A stretch of DNA of 64,000 nucleotides from positions 3,536,501 through 3,600,500 of the forward strand of contig OY987269.1 in NCBI GenBank assembly GCA_963920665.1, read 5' to 3'. Source of the DNA: Straminergon stramineum. Its lineage: Eukaryota; Streptophyta; Bryopsida; Hypnales; Calliergonaceae. Positions 36,308 to 48,687 of the stretch are shown here, piece by piece (position 1 is the stretch's first letter; each line of letters opens with the position of its first letter). Below the pieces are notes generated by a model. That model was not told the origin of the DNA. It ran no database searches and saw only the letters and a program-made list of their open reading frames with translations. The translations under genes and the position numbers were made by a program.

Positions 36308-36509
36308 AAAAGTTGTCTTTTTTTTTTGAAACAAGTGTGTTCATGAAACACACTACAAGGGGTTCTGTCAAGAGGAGAGGTTGATTTCACACAAGGTATA
36401 GCACCTCTCGCCACCAGGTATCGAACCCGCAACCACGCCATTCAGTTTAGGTACCTCACCACCATCACCTAGTAGTTTATGGTCATCTCGGACCAAAAAA
36501 GTTGTCTTT
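36308..36509 (-). mobile_element. tRNA-derived SINE with 13-bp target duplication
   Basis: AAAAGTTGTCTTT occurs exactly at 36308-36320 and 36497-36509, bracketing about 175 bp. On the minus strand the body has a pol III B-box, GGTTCGATACC (plus 36417-36427), preceded by an A-box-like TGGTGGTGAGG (36454-36464), and ends in an A-run (the T-run at 36318-36327 on plus). B-box, A tail and a long exact target duplication together are the hallmark of a SINE mobilised by an L1-type machinery. Confidence 0.8.
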
Positions 36510-37032
36510 AAAGTCATGAAATGTCACCCTCCATTTTGTGAGTAGTTCATGTCTTATTCTAGGACTTGCATTTGAATATAATTCTTCATCAAATTGGATT
36601 TTATTGGATATGACAACAATGCATGATTGTATACAATCTAATGACATTTACTTGTCATCTTCTTAATTGGGGATTTTGGTTCCATTATGCAAGTGTAAGG
36701 CACAAAGATGGGATCATAGACAATTTTACACCTCAAGTGATCAACATTTTATCTTAGGTAAATTCCTTGAGCATCCAACAATGTCTATTATTTCCTTTTA
36801 GAAATATCTAATGGGATGGATATTGAGTTTAAAGAAAATGCATATTCTGGATATGTAGTATTTGGATGAATTTGTATTATTGCATGTTGATAACTTCATA
36901 GATTTAACCTATCAAACCAGATTTCAAGTGATACAAATTGAAAACATATTTTGGATGGATTGTCAAAATCAAATGCTTTTAAATTGCTTTTACAAAAATG
37001 ATTTTTTATTCTCATTTTAAGCATTTACTCTT

Positions 37033-37261
37033 TTAACCCTTAAATGCTATGCAAGCGACCATGGAAATCATCCCTTTTCCTAATTTGTGACATCACCTAC
37101 TTTAAAGAAAACAAAAGTACTCATTGGAGGTCAAACTATTGTGCAAGATCTCCCCTTTTTGCACAATATTCCAAGAATGCACAATTGCACTCCTATCCTA
37201 CATAGAAAGATTCTTTGTCATTCATTAGCTGAAAAACGGCCATGGCATCGTTAATGGTTTA
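37033..37261. mobile_element. Family I MITE copy 3 (~229 bp, right end decayed)
   Basis: Begins TTAACCCTTAAATGCTATGC; the interior has TGTGACATCACCTACTTT and GATTCTTTGTCATTCATTAG. The right edge is degenerate (CGTTAATGGTTTA), and an 18-bp unit TTTAATGGTTTATGTGAAC is duplicated just there. Confidence 0.7.
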
Positions 37262-38404
37262 TGTGAACTTTAATGGTTTATGTGAACTTCAAATAAGTTG
37301 AGGAAATCACATATTATAAAACATCTAGAATTTGTCCAAACCCTTCGAGCATTAAGGGATGGAAGCCCCACAATATTTGGTGTCTTCAGTGTAGCATACA
37401 ATTGCTCACTATCTGGTTTTCCAAATTCCGTTGGACAATTATTCCAGTTTAGAGCAAGCAGCCGTTTGCATCTAAACGCGGTCGAACTAATCGGGGGGCT
37501 CTTACAGTCTTACCTACTGTGGACGGTTTCTACATTACGTCAACTACTCAATTGCATAACATTCTCTAAAATCATTCTCTTGGAACATGTATGCCTAGGT
37601 GCTCAAACTGAAGACTAGCTCCACTTTTGCTCAAAGGAGAATATAAGATTCTGATTGATGTGTTCGGAAATTCATTCATCTTAGTGAACGTATAGCGACT
37701 TTGAAACTCATTTCGCAAGATTGACGAAAAGCGGAGCAAAAGAGCTTCTGGGCCTCAGAGAACTGAGAAATCGAGAGATTCCAAGGCAATCAATCAGAAG
37801 TTTGCAGTCACATCAATCAACCTTACCTTTCCATGTAAATAGAAATAAGACTATGCAGATTCTGAAACTTTTTTGAAAAGTGCAGTAAAGGGGCACTCAA
37901 TATTGTTATGCTGGGAATCAGTGCAATAAGTTTTACAGCAATCTGAATACTTGAAGTACACATACCAGTATTTTCAAAATCAAGGTACTTCCATTATGTA
38001 GCATTGGCCCTGCGAGTCCCCTTACTTGTGAATCCCAACAACATAACCCAAAATCCGCTCGTAAATGTCAGCCTGGAGCATCTAAATAAACTGTCAATTT
38101 GATATTTCAAACCTTGATGGTACACAATTGATGCAGAACATCAATATGTCCAAAATGATATGTTGGCGTAAGAGAGTTCGCACATGTAGAGCAATTGCCC
38201 GTAGCATGTACTCCGGAAACAGTTTTCCAGAATTTGAGGCAAGGAAGATTATTCTATTGACAGCGACTCAAGAGCCTGTAAAACAGTGCAGTTTGTCCTG
38301 TTTCTGTGCAACTCCCAAGATAGAAGATCAGTTTCTGCTTACCGTAATTCCTTCTATACATTATTGTTAATTTGCACTGTCCATTGACGAGAAATAAAAG
38401 CAGT

Positions 38405-40618
38405 CTACGCCCAACGCTGTCCATCCACGACAGTCTTTGATATCGCCTTGAGCATTCCTGTTTTCGTCGGCTTGAAATTAATCGGATTCATCGCACTGCG
38501 GACCTTAGTTACCGTCCACGCTGTAGAAAACAAATTTCCCGCAGTTGACAAACTGGATGCCGTCACTGCCCCAGCTTCGTCACCGTATCTGAATCATCTC
38601 CAAACAACCAAGTTCAGCAAATCACAAGAAATAGATTCTGAGCTGTACACGCAAAAGGTTCGACTGATTAAATGCAAATCCCGTTTGGTCCTAAACCCTA
38701 GAAGAATGGCACGAACCTGTGTTTTACAACGTCATGCGTGAACGAAGCAGTCTTCTTCATTATATCGGTGCCTGCTATCTCCACCGCATCGAACAATTTC
38801 GCTGCAACCATTGATCACAACGACAGGTTATCAAAGGTTGAATAAACACACGGATCTTTGTATGGCTAAAATGTCGTGCTCCAATCTACGGTAATCTAAT
38901 TGTATAGCAAAGAATCCACATCGGTCACCACGCATATGTCGAGAACGTAAACATACCAAAGGCATCCATGGACACCAAGGCTGCTTCTCCAGGGAGTAAT
39001 TGGACCATTCTTTTTGCAGTATCCGTTCTCATCAGGGCTCCCGTGAAGAACCCCGCTACCCTTATGGCACCGTTCAGCACAGATGTCGCCACTTGCTCAG
39101 TAGCTTTGGATAAATTCTCTACCCTGCCTCAAATCCAAGCTCTCATCTTGTTAGTAATCTATCCTCCAAGAAAGTGCTCTCATGAATGACAAATTGAATA
39201 AAGAGGCATAGTATTGCTCCCTCCCTCCATCGAAACGTTTATTAAAACAATCCTTTATCTCAATACCTCGTCAAGTTGTTGAGAGTATAAGGTCCGATAC
39301 TACTCGGTTGCCTCGGATTAGGTTCCACTCGTTCCTTCACAAACTTGGTACCATTGTCCAGGTTTGCAACAGTGGCGTTCCGCAACCAGAATATGCCCTT
39401 GATAAGGCTACCGGTGCCCGACGCCAGGGTCTTTGCGAGCTCACTATTATAATCGTCAACATTCGGTGCCATTGCTTTCCAATACTCTGCTGGCTTACCC
39501 TCCGTTACCTGCAAGATTACCCAATCTCATACACTTCAGCAACATCGCCAAAAACATTCTCAATCCACAATGCAGAATTAGGAAAAGCATATAACCTGCA
39601 CGCTGCCGCTCGGAGTGGTTTCGCTCCGAGAAATCCTTAGACCATAGTGCAACTGGTCATAGCCATCATCAGGGCCATCAAATTCGTCCCTTACTGGCAC
39701 AAGCTTCGGACTCGAGAACTGGTTGTAATTCTTCAGAATGGAATCGAGCTCGCGAAGATTTTCTTCCTGTCCTTCGACTGCGAATGTGACGCCATAGGTC
39801 ATAACTTCCTGGCTAGGGCCACGAGCGGTTTCCCTGTCCATTTCATCGACGGGACGCGGGACACGGATGGTGAAGAAGTAATGACTGGAATCCAGCTTCA
39901 CAGCGGGTTCATCTTTCGTCAGTGGCCATCGCAGATCCTCTCCTACTCTCACAAAAGCTACAATCCCGTTCCCTGCTTGCTCGATCAGCACTACAGAAAA
40001 GTCTCCTTCTCCCAAGAGTAGACTCTCCTGGTCGTCCACCAAGTGAACTTCCGCGCCACGAAGGCTCACAAGAACCTCCTCTGTCGCCTCTGTCACCTCC
40101 GCATCCGCCGTAAAGGACGGCTCCATCCCAAAGGTCTTCTCCGACTTACGAAAGTCACAAGTGTTCGTGTCGCGGTACAAACTCTCATCATATCTCGCGT
40201 CTTCGTAATAGCTGTATCCGCTACGGAAACAGGGCTCCTCTCCGTAGTTGTTCACATATCGACTTCCGTAGGCTGCTTGCTCGGCGTAATCGTTGTATCG
40301 CTGGTAACTAGGAGCTGACTCGGGCTCGTAGCCCCGCTGCCGATCAGAGGGCGGAGGTGAATCCGGAGAGAGCTCCTCCAAGTTCGAGCTTCCATACACC
40401 GGTGGAGCTTCCTCATGTCTATACTCATAATTCCCGAACGCTATGGACATTGAGCGGCTCGCAGGAGCTTCATACTGCGGGACAGCATACGAATCTCCAT
40501 AGCTCGCCGGACTTTTATACTCATAACCGTAACACTGCGGATGCTCATAATCCGAAGCGCCATAGTCATACCGATCTCGCTTGTCCTCGAAAGGATTGGC
40601 TCCGCTTAACCAACTCAT
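38405..40618 (-). CDS. ERD7: ERD7/spartin-like senescence-domain protein
   Basis: Five exons on the minus strand: 39596-40618, 39267-39508, 38957-39123, 38717-38801 and 38405-38588; splice phases agree and the joined frame is 566 residues. The start is the Met of MSWLSGANPFEDKRD; an upstream in-frame Met at 40678 would add 20 residues but gives a less typical start. Residues 1-180 are a Tyr/Ser/Pro-rich disordered region. Then comes the ERD7 core: AEVHLVDDQESLLLGEGDFS and LRWPLTKDEPAVKLDSSHYF. Exons 2-5 form the senescence domain, helical and Gly/Ala-rich (LASGTGSLIKGIFWL, GAIRVAGFFTGALMR, LPGEAALVSMDAFG, LFSTAWTVTKVRSAMNP). Plant ERD7 proteins bind membrane lipids and lipid droplets and are induced by dehydration and cold. 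It is transcribed away from CSN8. Confidence 0.9.
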
Positions 40619-41716
40619 CCTCGCTGCTGCCAAATTCAAGAAAATGCCAACCCTACCACAACCAAACCTCTCATGCACACACTCCTAAATGTAGTGGCCG
40701 GCTCAGAGAGAATCCAAGAGACCGGAACTATCCAAGACACTAAAGGACGAAGACTCGGAGACGGAGGTCAACATATACCATGATAATTCAGCTTGCAGCA
40801 CATGCAACGAAAAGCGCAGGGAAGAGATAGAGCTTTCGCCTCGTGTTCGTATCGAAGTTGACAAATGGCGAATGGCATGAACTAACGATGCAGGATTGAA
40901 GACCGGTGGATCAAGTGCTCACCGCCTGGGTAGCCAAAGCCGTAACTAATAATGTAAATTATTGCACGGGATTCGATGCGCTCTTACGCTTTCGAAGTTG
41001 GAATCCAAAAATTCCGAAACGAAACGCATTGTGCTTTCTCGGGCTCCCTTGAGGACGACGAAAACCGCTAAAATCCAACTTTGTAAAATTGCAAAAATGC
41101 AAAGTAAGTTTGACAAATTCAAGAGGACTGTTAGCAGCAGAAGACCAAATCCTTGCTTATCAGAAGACCGCGTCCAAATTTAGTGGAGTGGTCGGTGAAC
41201 AGTCTATTACAAAAGGCGGCAATCAATTCCGACGTGCTCAAGAAGTGATGCCGGTGAAGCTCCGAGCCTCTCGATTTGGGTCCAAACCTCTACAGTAGGT
41301 TTGGGCCCGAGCCTCAAGGTTTGGTAAATATTCTTAAACGACATAGGTAATTCTGATTGGTTAGAACCTGGGAGTAAGTGATGTGGACATAAAAAGGACG
41401 AGGGTATATGCTAGTGAAGCTTCCAGTCATTTGGATTGGTTTTTAACCGAGGCTCGGAAGCCTGGCACGTGGTGGTTGCCTTGAGTCGGTTCCGAATTCC
41501 TCAACTCGTAAGTTACGATAGTGAACACGGATGAAAGAGGATGAATATCATCCACGTGATTAAGGACGAAGATCGATGGTATCATTCATCCATGTTGGCT
41601 TCTTCCTTGACGAAGGCTAGCAATTTGGGTGTTGGGCTTGTTTTTGCATTTCCTGTTGTGGCTTTGTCAAAGCAAGACGGCACTGGGGAGCTCAAGGAAT
41701 TTAGGGTTTTCTGGGG
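40619..41716. promoter_or_regulatory. Shared divergent promoter region of ERD7-like gene and CSN8
   Basis: About 1.1 kb between the two start codons, less AT-rich than most intergenic DNA here. It contains G-box/ABRE-like cores CACGTGG (41466-41472) and CACGTG (41553-41558), and a TTTAGGGTTTT telo-box-like site at about 41700, just before the CSN8 ATG. A partly repeated segment near 41260-41320 (CCAAACCTCTACAG/GTAGGTTTGGGCCCGAGCCTC) resembles a small inverted duplication. The G-boxes are closer to CSN8 than to ERD7. Confidence 0.5.
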
Positions 41717-44137
41717 ATGGCCATCCCCGTCGACGGATCTGGCGCGGGGCCTTCTTCCTCCGGCCTAACGGCGATTGTCGACGCCATCCGCGCTCGTCGC
41801 TTCTCGCAGCTTGCCGATATTCTCGATAACTTGGAGCTCGAGGTGATTTTGCGCTTCTTTGTCGTTTTAGGGTTGTGGGTTATGTATTAGCGGTGGTTTC
41901 CGTTTTCGCAAGAGCCTCGATGGCGACCTAATGAGCTGATTGGATAGATCGCCACATAATATGTTAAGCATTTTTTCTGATTGATGTGCTCGTAGCTGAA
42001 TTTGTTCCGAGGGGCTTTGATGTGCAGATTGCAGCTTCGGGAACATGTAAGCCCCAGGATTGGCCTTATACTGTTCATGTCCTTGCCCATGTTGTGAATC
42101 ACGACTTGTAAGCAGTCCTCGACCTATTGCTCCTTGCCCTAATATCTGATAATGGCAATGAAATTGATAATTGTTGAAGAGTTAATAAAACTCGTATTCA
42201 TAGTTTTCCAGAACCTGATGTTCCCTATAGAATACTAGGAAACGGAAGAATTCATGCTGTTTCAGAGTTCTGCTCTTGAGTGCTCATTCCGTTTTATGCT
42301 GTTTCTGTTCTTTTCTATTCCGCAGGAATAATGCGAGATTTGTTTGGAAACGAACGCCAGTGGCTATCAAGGAGAGCATCCCGGAGTTGGTAGCTGCATG
42401 GAAAATTGTACAGAACATGTGGACTCACGATCACGCTGGCGTATACAAAGCCCTGAAGGGTTTTGAGTGGACCGAACCTGTCCAACCAGTAACCAGTGCT
42501 ATTGGTGGTGAGTTGCTCCCTTCGACTGGGAGTCATTGTAAAAGCATGAGAGATGTTCGTGTACTTTATGGTCATTGGCGTTGATGTCAGTCCTATTAGT
42601 CCTGCCTTCGATGTTTTGGGGCCAGTTTATACAACAGAGGACCTGGAGGATGAAATTCAGCATACTATTCTGTTTTTTCCTTGAGGTCCAGTTCATTGAA
42701 GACCTCAGTCCCGGCTTTAAGGTGCTCTTTAAAGACCCTCATAAGTCTCTAGCTCTCTTTTGCATGCATCTCATTTCTGGAAAGAAGCATGTCGTTCCTG
42801 AAAGCCTGCGCAGGTTCTGGAACTGCCAAAAGATAGCCCTGAGGAACTCAGATTCTAGACCTAGATGCAGATTGACTTGAGCATATCTGGAGCAAGTAGG
42901 TTTGTTATACAGCTGGAATGGCTTCGCGGCAGTGCAAGTGATCCTGCTGAGAGTTCATTCAATCAAAATTCCATGGAAAGGGTTCCTTCAGATGCATCTG
43001 ATTGACCTTTGGTTTTTAAATGCACAAGGGTCCTGTGGATTTCTGCTATGCACCCATGCAGTTTGTCTCGTTAACATCAAAAAAATATTATGGAAAAAGG
43101 GTCCCCTAAGAGTTGATCTCATTGACTTTTGGTTTCTATAAATGCACTAAGGTCCTCCTTGCTTCAGATTGGACTTAATCGCCGTTGCTACCCTAAAGAA
43201 CCCCGGGCCTGCAAGGGCTGATCCTCTACACTGTTCCTGTCCCATATTTTTTAAAACTGTAGTAGAAGTATTAGTAGTTAATTTTGTGCAATCAACAAGA
43301 TGTTATAACATGGTATATTCGTTTTGCAGATGACTACTCCACCAGCATGCTAAGATTGCTCTCGACGGCTTATTCAACTGTGAGCGTCACTGATGCCTCT
43401 GGCTTCTTGGGGTTGTCGGAGAATGAGACTGTCACTTGTAAGTATCTTATCCGAGGATTTCTTGATTAGTTGTATGTGTATTTCTTGATAGAATGTATGG
43501 AATCCCTAGTCCTCTTTAGGAAAAATGTGCTACATACTATCTAGCGGTAGGACAATAGGCTTATCATTGACCACTTTTTCAAAATTAACCTTTTTTGATG
43601 CACAAATTATCATCTGACCCTATACTAGGAGTATCGGAAACGAGTGATCAATGTTGAAAGGGAAAGGTACCTAATTGCCCGCACCTAGAACCCTGAGTTT
43701 TTGAACAGTGAGTACGTTTTGATTGTGAGATTTTATACCACCTTAAAATCAAAACTTGTGTTGGTTTTAGGTGACTTACCAAGAAAATTCGAACCCTTTT
43801 TAATTTTGCACAAGTATCCAAATAGTGTGCATTGGATTCCCCTTTGCAATCGCTAACAATTCGATCTAATGCCAGGAACTATACTGAATCCTTTACGTGT
43901 CGCTTTTAGGTGTGGTTACCTTAGTCAGTTTCGCGAGCTGCCGTTTTTCAAGTCTCTGATTATCTTTGACACGCAATTGTTTATGAAATTGCAGTCTTGA
44001 CTCAACAGCATGGATGGGTTTTAGATCCTGCTTCACAAATGTTGACGGTAAGGCCAATGTCTTCGGTGGCCAACAAGAAGACGGACTCGAGCCAGTTGCA
44101 GAATTTGACGGAGTACGTCTTCCACTTGGAACACTGA
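41717..44137 (+). CDS. CSN8: COP9 signalosome subunit 8
   Basis: Five exons: 41717-41842, 42028-42107, 42326-42507, 43330-43437 and 43995-44137, all GT..AG with matching phase, giving 212 residues (Arabidopsis CSN8 is about 197). Diagnostic segments: IRARRFSQLADILDNLEL in exon 1, KPQDWPYTVHVLAHVVNHDL in exon 2, RFVWKRTPVAIKESIPELVA and HDHAGVYKALKGFEW in exon 3, RLLSTAYSTVSVTDASGFLG in exon 4 and the C-terminal TEYVFHLEH in exon 5. The N-terminus is ~15 residues longer and Ser/Gly-rich. CSN8 is a PCI-domain subunit of the COP9 signalosome, which removes NEDD8 from cullins and controls ubiquitin ligases in photomorphogenesis. No damage is seen. The large intron 3 (~820 nt) carries two similar segments near 42955-43015 and 43075-43140 (a local duplication). 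Confidence 0.95.
42950..43140. repeat. Imperfect local duplication in CSN8 intron 3
   Basis: Two units about 115-120 bp apart share GGTTCCTTCAGATGCATCTG / GGTCCCCTAAGAGTTGATCTC, then ATTGACCTTTGGTTTTTAAA / ATTGACTTTTGGTTTCTATA and ATGCAC. Presumably an old tandem duplication in the intron. Confidence 0.5.
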
Positions 44138-44494
44138 TAGACACGTTTTCAGTTTCAGTTTTGCACCATCATCGGTTGGGCCTTTCCGTGCATCAGAGGT
44201 AGCTTGGAAGATGAAGTATTTCTAAATGTAGATAGAATTGAACCATGTACTACCTGCGAGACAGTTAGGCTCCGTACTTAATCAAAAGTTCAGGATTATT
44301 GTCGATACAAACCTCAAAGAGTTCTACGTTTCCTCCTTTTCTTTTCCTTCGTAGTGTTCAGATTCCTTGGAAGTCGTTTGGTCTTTCATCTACGGATTAT
44401 TCTTGGTTCAGTCTGCAGACTATTTACCGATGTACAGTACAGTAGTGGCTTTGAGTTACCCAACCCCACTATCCCGCAGTGTTTGATTGTTTAA

Positions 44495-45787
44495 CCCCTA
44501 AATGCCCGAGGCCATTTTTGAGCTTTTAGGAATTTGCTCTAAATTGAACAAAAATCCATCATTTTGATAAGTTGAATCATTTAAAAAAAATTTGGAACCT
44601 AATCTGTCTAGTTTGAAACTAATTCAGACTAGACATGTTAGAGATCACATGGGAAAAGAAAACACAACAATATTCCCTATGGATTGAAAGATTATAATGT
44701 TTGATCATGAAGGTCATAAAGCTGCAAAATTTTGAACATCCTCTTTTTGCATGTCAAATCTAAAAAGTTGGTCACAAGAAAACTATGAGGTTAACCCCTA
44801 AATGCCCAAGGCACCCAAATGTGGTGTTTGGAAAACTTTGAAGTTAAGTAAAACCCAATCAAATTGCTATTATTATTAGTTTATATTTTTGGAGAATTCT
44901 TTTCGAAGTCTAATCTTAGGATCAAAAAGCTGATCTTAAAAATAAAGGATTATGATTTTTCTATTGAAGATTTTGTGCAAGGATACCCAATGCAATCTTG
45001 ACTTCTCGTAGTGTTGCGGGCTCTTGGAAATGAGCATCAAATACACTAGATCTTGGAGGCAAAATCACATTAGAAATTCATTTAAAAAAACCGTAGAATA
45101 GATTTTGAAAAACCGTAAATTGATTGGGGTTGTGCATGTTAGGCCCTATAACCTCATATTTTTTAGTGACCAACTTTTTAGAGTAGACATGCAAAAAGTG
45201 AATTGAAAAATTTTCATAGTTTTTACACCCTCATGATCAAACATTATAATCTTTCAATCTATAAGTGATATTGTTATGTTTTCTTTTCCTATGTGATCTC
45301 TATCATGTCTAGTTTGAATTTGTACAATTACAATTCAAAAGAAATTGGTACAACTTATGAAAATGTTAACCTTTTGTTCAATTTAGAGCAAATTTCAAGA
45401 ACCTCCAAACAGGCCTTGGGCATTTAGGGGTTAAAGGGCCTAACATGCATAACTTCAATCAATTTATGGGTTCTCAAAATCTATTCTATAATTTTTTTTC
45501 AAATGAATTCTGAATGTGATTTTTTCTCCAAGATCTTGTGTATTTGAGGCCCATTTCTAAGAGCCCCAACACTATGGAAAGTCAAGATTGCAATGGATAC
45601 CCTTGCACAAAATCTTGAATAGAAAAATCATAATCAATCAATTTCAAAATTGGATTTTTGATGCTAAAACTAGACTCCGAAATTTATTTATTTTAAATAT
45701 GAACTACTAAAAATAACAAATTGCTTAGGTTTATCTAACTTCAAAGTTTTCCAAACACCACATTTGGGTGCCTTGGGCATTTAGGGG
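44495..45787. mobile_element. TTAA-flanked MITE, family V, split by a nested relative
   Basis: TTAA at 44491-44494 and 45788-45791. Left end CCCCTAAATGCCCGAGG, right end CCTTGGGCATTTAGGGG. The two parts, 44495-44790 and 45435-45787, continue one another when compared with the element at 10651-11589; the intervening 44795-45430 is a second element. Confidence 0.8.
44795..45430. mobile_element. Nested TTAA-flanked MITE, family V, inverted (636 bp)
   Basis: Left end CCCCTAAATGCCCAAGGC, right end GGCCTTGGGCATTTAGGGG, with an exact TTAA on each side (44791-44794 and 45431-45434). It is reversed relative to the element it interrupts, so its left half resembles the host element's right half. This is the best-preserved copy and the cleanest evidence that TTAA is the target site. 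Confidence 0.85.
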
Positions 45788-45791
45788 TTAA

Positions 45792-47371
45792 ATTTGCTTC
45801 AACCCATTGAGGTAGGAAGTTGTCTTGTAAAATCTCTAGTCTTTGTCCTAGAAAGATGCAACAAATCCAAGGGATCCAATTTCGTTACCAAATTATGATT
45901 TGTTACTTCGTCGATGCATATCATAGCCTCCTTACATATATCAATGGGTGGGGAAGCTTCACATGGAGTACTATGGGTGAATATTGTAATTGCACTTACA
46001 TATGATCTTGGTGGGTGGAGAGGAATACAATAAGAAATCGACACGCAGTAGATTCTCTCAAGAGTGACTAATCTCTACCAATGGAGTTGTCCACCGATAT
46101 TGGTGAAACTTCAACTCCTTCTCCATTTGTCCACCCCAACAAGACAATCGGTTGAACCTATTTCAGCTTTGTTTTGTCTTACTGCTTGAATTAGTACAAA
46201 GCTTGCCCACTAGGCGAGCATGAATGCATGCCTTCAATATGTTGAAGCTACAGAATTTACATCTTCCATCACACTATATTGGTAGGAGTAAATTTGTGCT
46301 AGTCTTCTAATCCTATAACATTGCTACAAACACTAAGTGTCCAATGGATGAATTTACCTCAAACTAGGATGGAAAAAAATATTTTTTTATCCATTCTTTT
46401 TGGTTGAAGGTACTTACATTTTCAATGAATGGTAATGCAAATTCCCCCATTACGGGGCTAGAAAGGATTGACCCCCCTCATTGTCCCATTCAAGGGTAAA
46501 TGTAAAAAAATTGCCCCCATTCATTTTGTACCACATTTTTTTGTATTTCTTTGCCTCTTTAGTACTAGTTTGGGGCCTCTGATTGCAATTATGAATTCTA
46601 AATTTCTAAATTTTATCATGTGTTGCAAAGAAAAAACTCCAATGTTTTCTGCAATGAGGGAGCTAATTTTTCCTTGGCCCTCATTCTAGCATTATTGACT
46701 TTTCTAAAGAAGAAGATGCTTAATCGATGGATCATCTTGTAGTGTATTTTGGTTATTTCTTGCTATTTACTCTTGATGTGAATTTTAGCCATAAAAATGA
46801 TGTTTTTTGAAATTTGAGTTTGACTAATGAAATGAAAATAATCAATTGTAGTTTATACTAGTGTGCCTTGTGCCATTGTCCCAATAAAAATAAAAATAAA
46901 TGGAATTTCCTAATTTTTTAATTCATTCAAACTTTGAAATTCACTAACTTTCACAGTGTAGGTTGGAATGCTATGAAACAAAGCCCCCTCCTCGCCGAGG
47001 GCTTTTTGATAGTACCAAGAATGCGACCGGGGGACGCACAGTCTATGAGATCTCATCATAACAAACAAAACAAAACAAATAGCCTAACTTATTAAGGTAT
47101 GGATTCCAATTGGAAATTAAAAAAAATTCATAAATTTCAATATTTTATAGTAACATGAACTTTAGACCTATTGCCATGGTTAGTTGATTTTTTAATTTTA
47201 GAGTGACGTAGAAACTTTGGTTTACACCATAATTTCTACACTACAATATATATCTATGGTGAAAACTTCAAATTTTTCAAGTATACATGTTCTCTATTTG
47301 ATATGAATTTTCATCATTTTTTCTTAAAACATTCATAGTAATTTCAAATTTCCCCCCAAAAAATTGTAAAT
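45792..47371. other. Intergenic, no gene seen
   Basis: No gene is recognisable. At 46991-47010 a GC-rich hairpin (GCCCCCTCCTCGCCGAGGGC) is followed about 75 bp later by an A-rich (AACAAAC.AAAACAAAACAAA) tail near 47062-47082; this might be a short retroelement remnant, but no target duplication was found. Confidence 0.45.
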
Positions 47372-47375
47372 TTAA

Positions 47376-47945
47376 CCCCTAAAGGACCGAGGCATATTTT
47401 GGGAAGAAATTATCAAAAACTTCCACTTTTTAGGGCAGCAAGAAAAAAATGGAAAAAAAAAATTTATTCAAAATTGAACCATACAAATTTGTTCTAGACT
47501 TCTTTGGGAACATGTGGAAAAAAATTTAGAAACTTTGATTGCATGGATTGAAAGATTATAACGTTTGAAGTTAGGTGAAAAAGGGTTTTTTCAACCTTGC
47601 CCGACATGGCCTATGAACTTTAACTCCTTCTAGAATGAGGTTCTTACACTAAACATGGTTCATCTTTTTAACATATGCATCCAAGATCATGTAAGCTACA
47701 CACACACCAAATTTCAAAATCATAGGTTAGAGTTTTGCACATGCTGCCCAAGCTGCCTGCAAAGTTCAGGACAACATAACTTTTGATTCGGACACCCAGT
47801 GGGAAAAAAAAATTAGATTTTTAGAAAGGGGATACATAGTGACACATTATTTCCAAATTTCATGAACATCCGACTAAAAATGACTTCATGGGAGCCTACC
47901 CGAGATTTCTTGCATATGTTGAATGGACACTTGGTCCTTTAGGGG
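47376..47945. mobile_element. TTAA-flanked MITE, family VI (~570 bp)
   Basis: TTAA at 47372-47375 and 47946-47949; left end CCCCTAAAGGACCGAGGC, right end GGTCCTTTAGGGG. Its interior (a TAGACTTCTTTGGGAACATG-type segment) echoes sequences near 19560 and 20920. Confidence 0.75.
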
Positions 47946-48092
47946 TTAAGGACTTGTAGTAGACATATGAGTTCATCTCTGAAAAAAATATCAATTTTTT
48001 TCATTCATATTTAGTTTCAAAATGGCAATAAACAAAGTGATTGGCAGTGAAGGAGCCTTGAAATCAGTGGTCATGGGCTTGTCCTTACAGAA

Positions 48093-48687
48093 TTAACCCT
48101 GGAGTGTTCCGTTGTCCCAAAGTGGATGACAAATAGATTGAAATTATTGTATCTTCTCAATTACTACTTGGATGAAAGTCATCCTAATTTTTGGAGATGC
48201 TTTATCAAGTTGTTATCCTATCTAAGGTTTGGATTTGGTGTTACTAGACTACATATTTTTCTAAAATTATAAATGTAGAAATATGTCAAGTTGTTGACCA
48301 AGCCAAAATTGCATTGACTCTAGTTCAAACCAAAATTTGCCAAAATGAGGTCATGGATTTAAAAACACAAAAATTTCAAAAAAATCACAATCTGATTAGA
48401 GAATCGCATTTCAAATCCATTCCAATGAATTTTTACTCAAAAAATGATCATATTTTGCTTCTGATCAAATTTTGAAGGAATTTTGAAATTCCCCTTTTAA
48501 AATTTATAAAAAAAAAACATTGATGATAGCATTGGTGAACCTTACTGTACTGATGGAATGTACAACTCACATTCTCCCACTTTTCTTTGTTTGGGAATTC
48601 CAAAGTGTTCTTCCAAACAGCACTTTATAATGATTTTTTCTCCTATCTGTCAATTCTGAAGAAGACTTTGCACGTCCCAGGGGTAAT
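48093..48687. mobile_element. TTAA-type MITE, family IV copy 2 (~595 bp)
   Basis: Left edge TTAACCCTGGAGTGTTCCG; right edge CGTCCCAGGGGTAAT (TTAA slightly decayed). Same orientation as, and homologous throughout to, 32490-33052. Only about 145 bp separate it from the family VI element. Confidence 0.65.

Noticed and set aside
40619..40678. Upstream in-frame ATG extending ERD7-like by 20 residues
   Set aside because: MSWLSGANPFED resembles a normal start and the extra residues have no family counterpart; kept as an alternative only.
46991..47010. GC-rich hairpin followed by T-run, like a bacterial terminator
   Set aside because: Plant nuclear context, no gene in front; more likely a retroelement remnant or chance.
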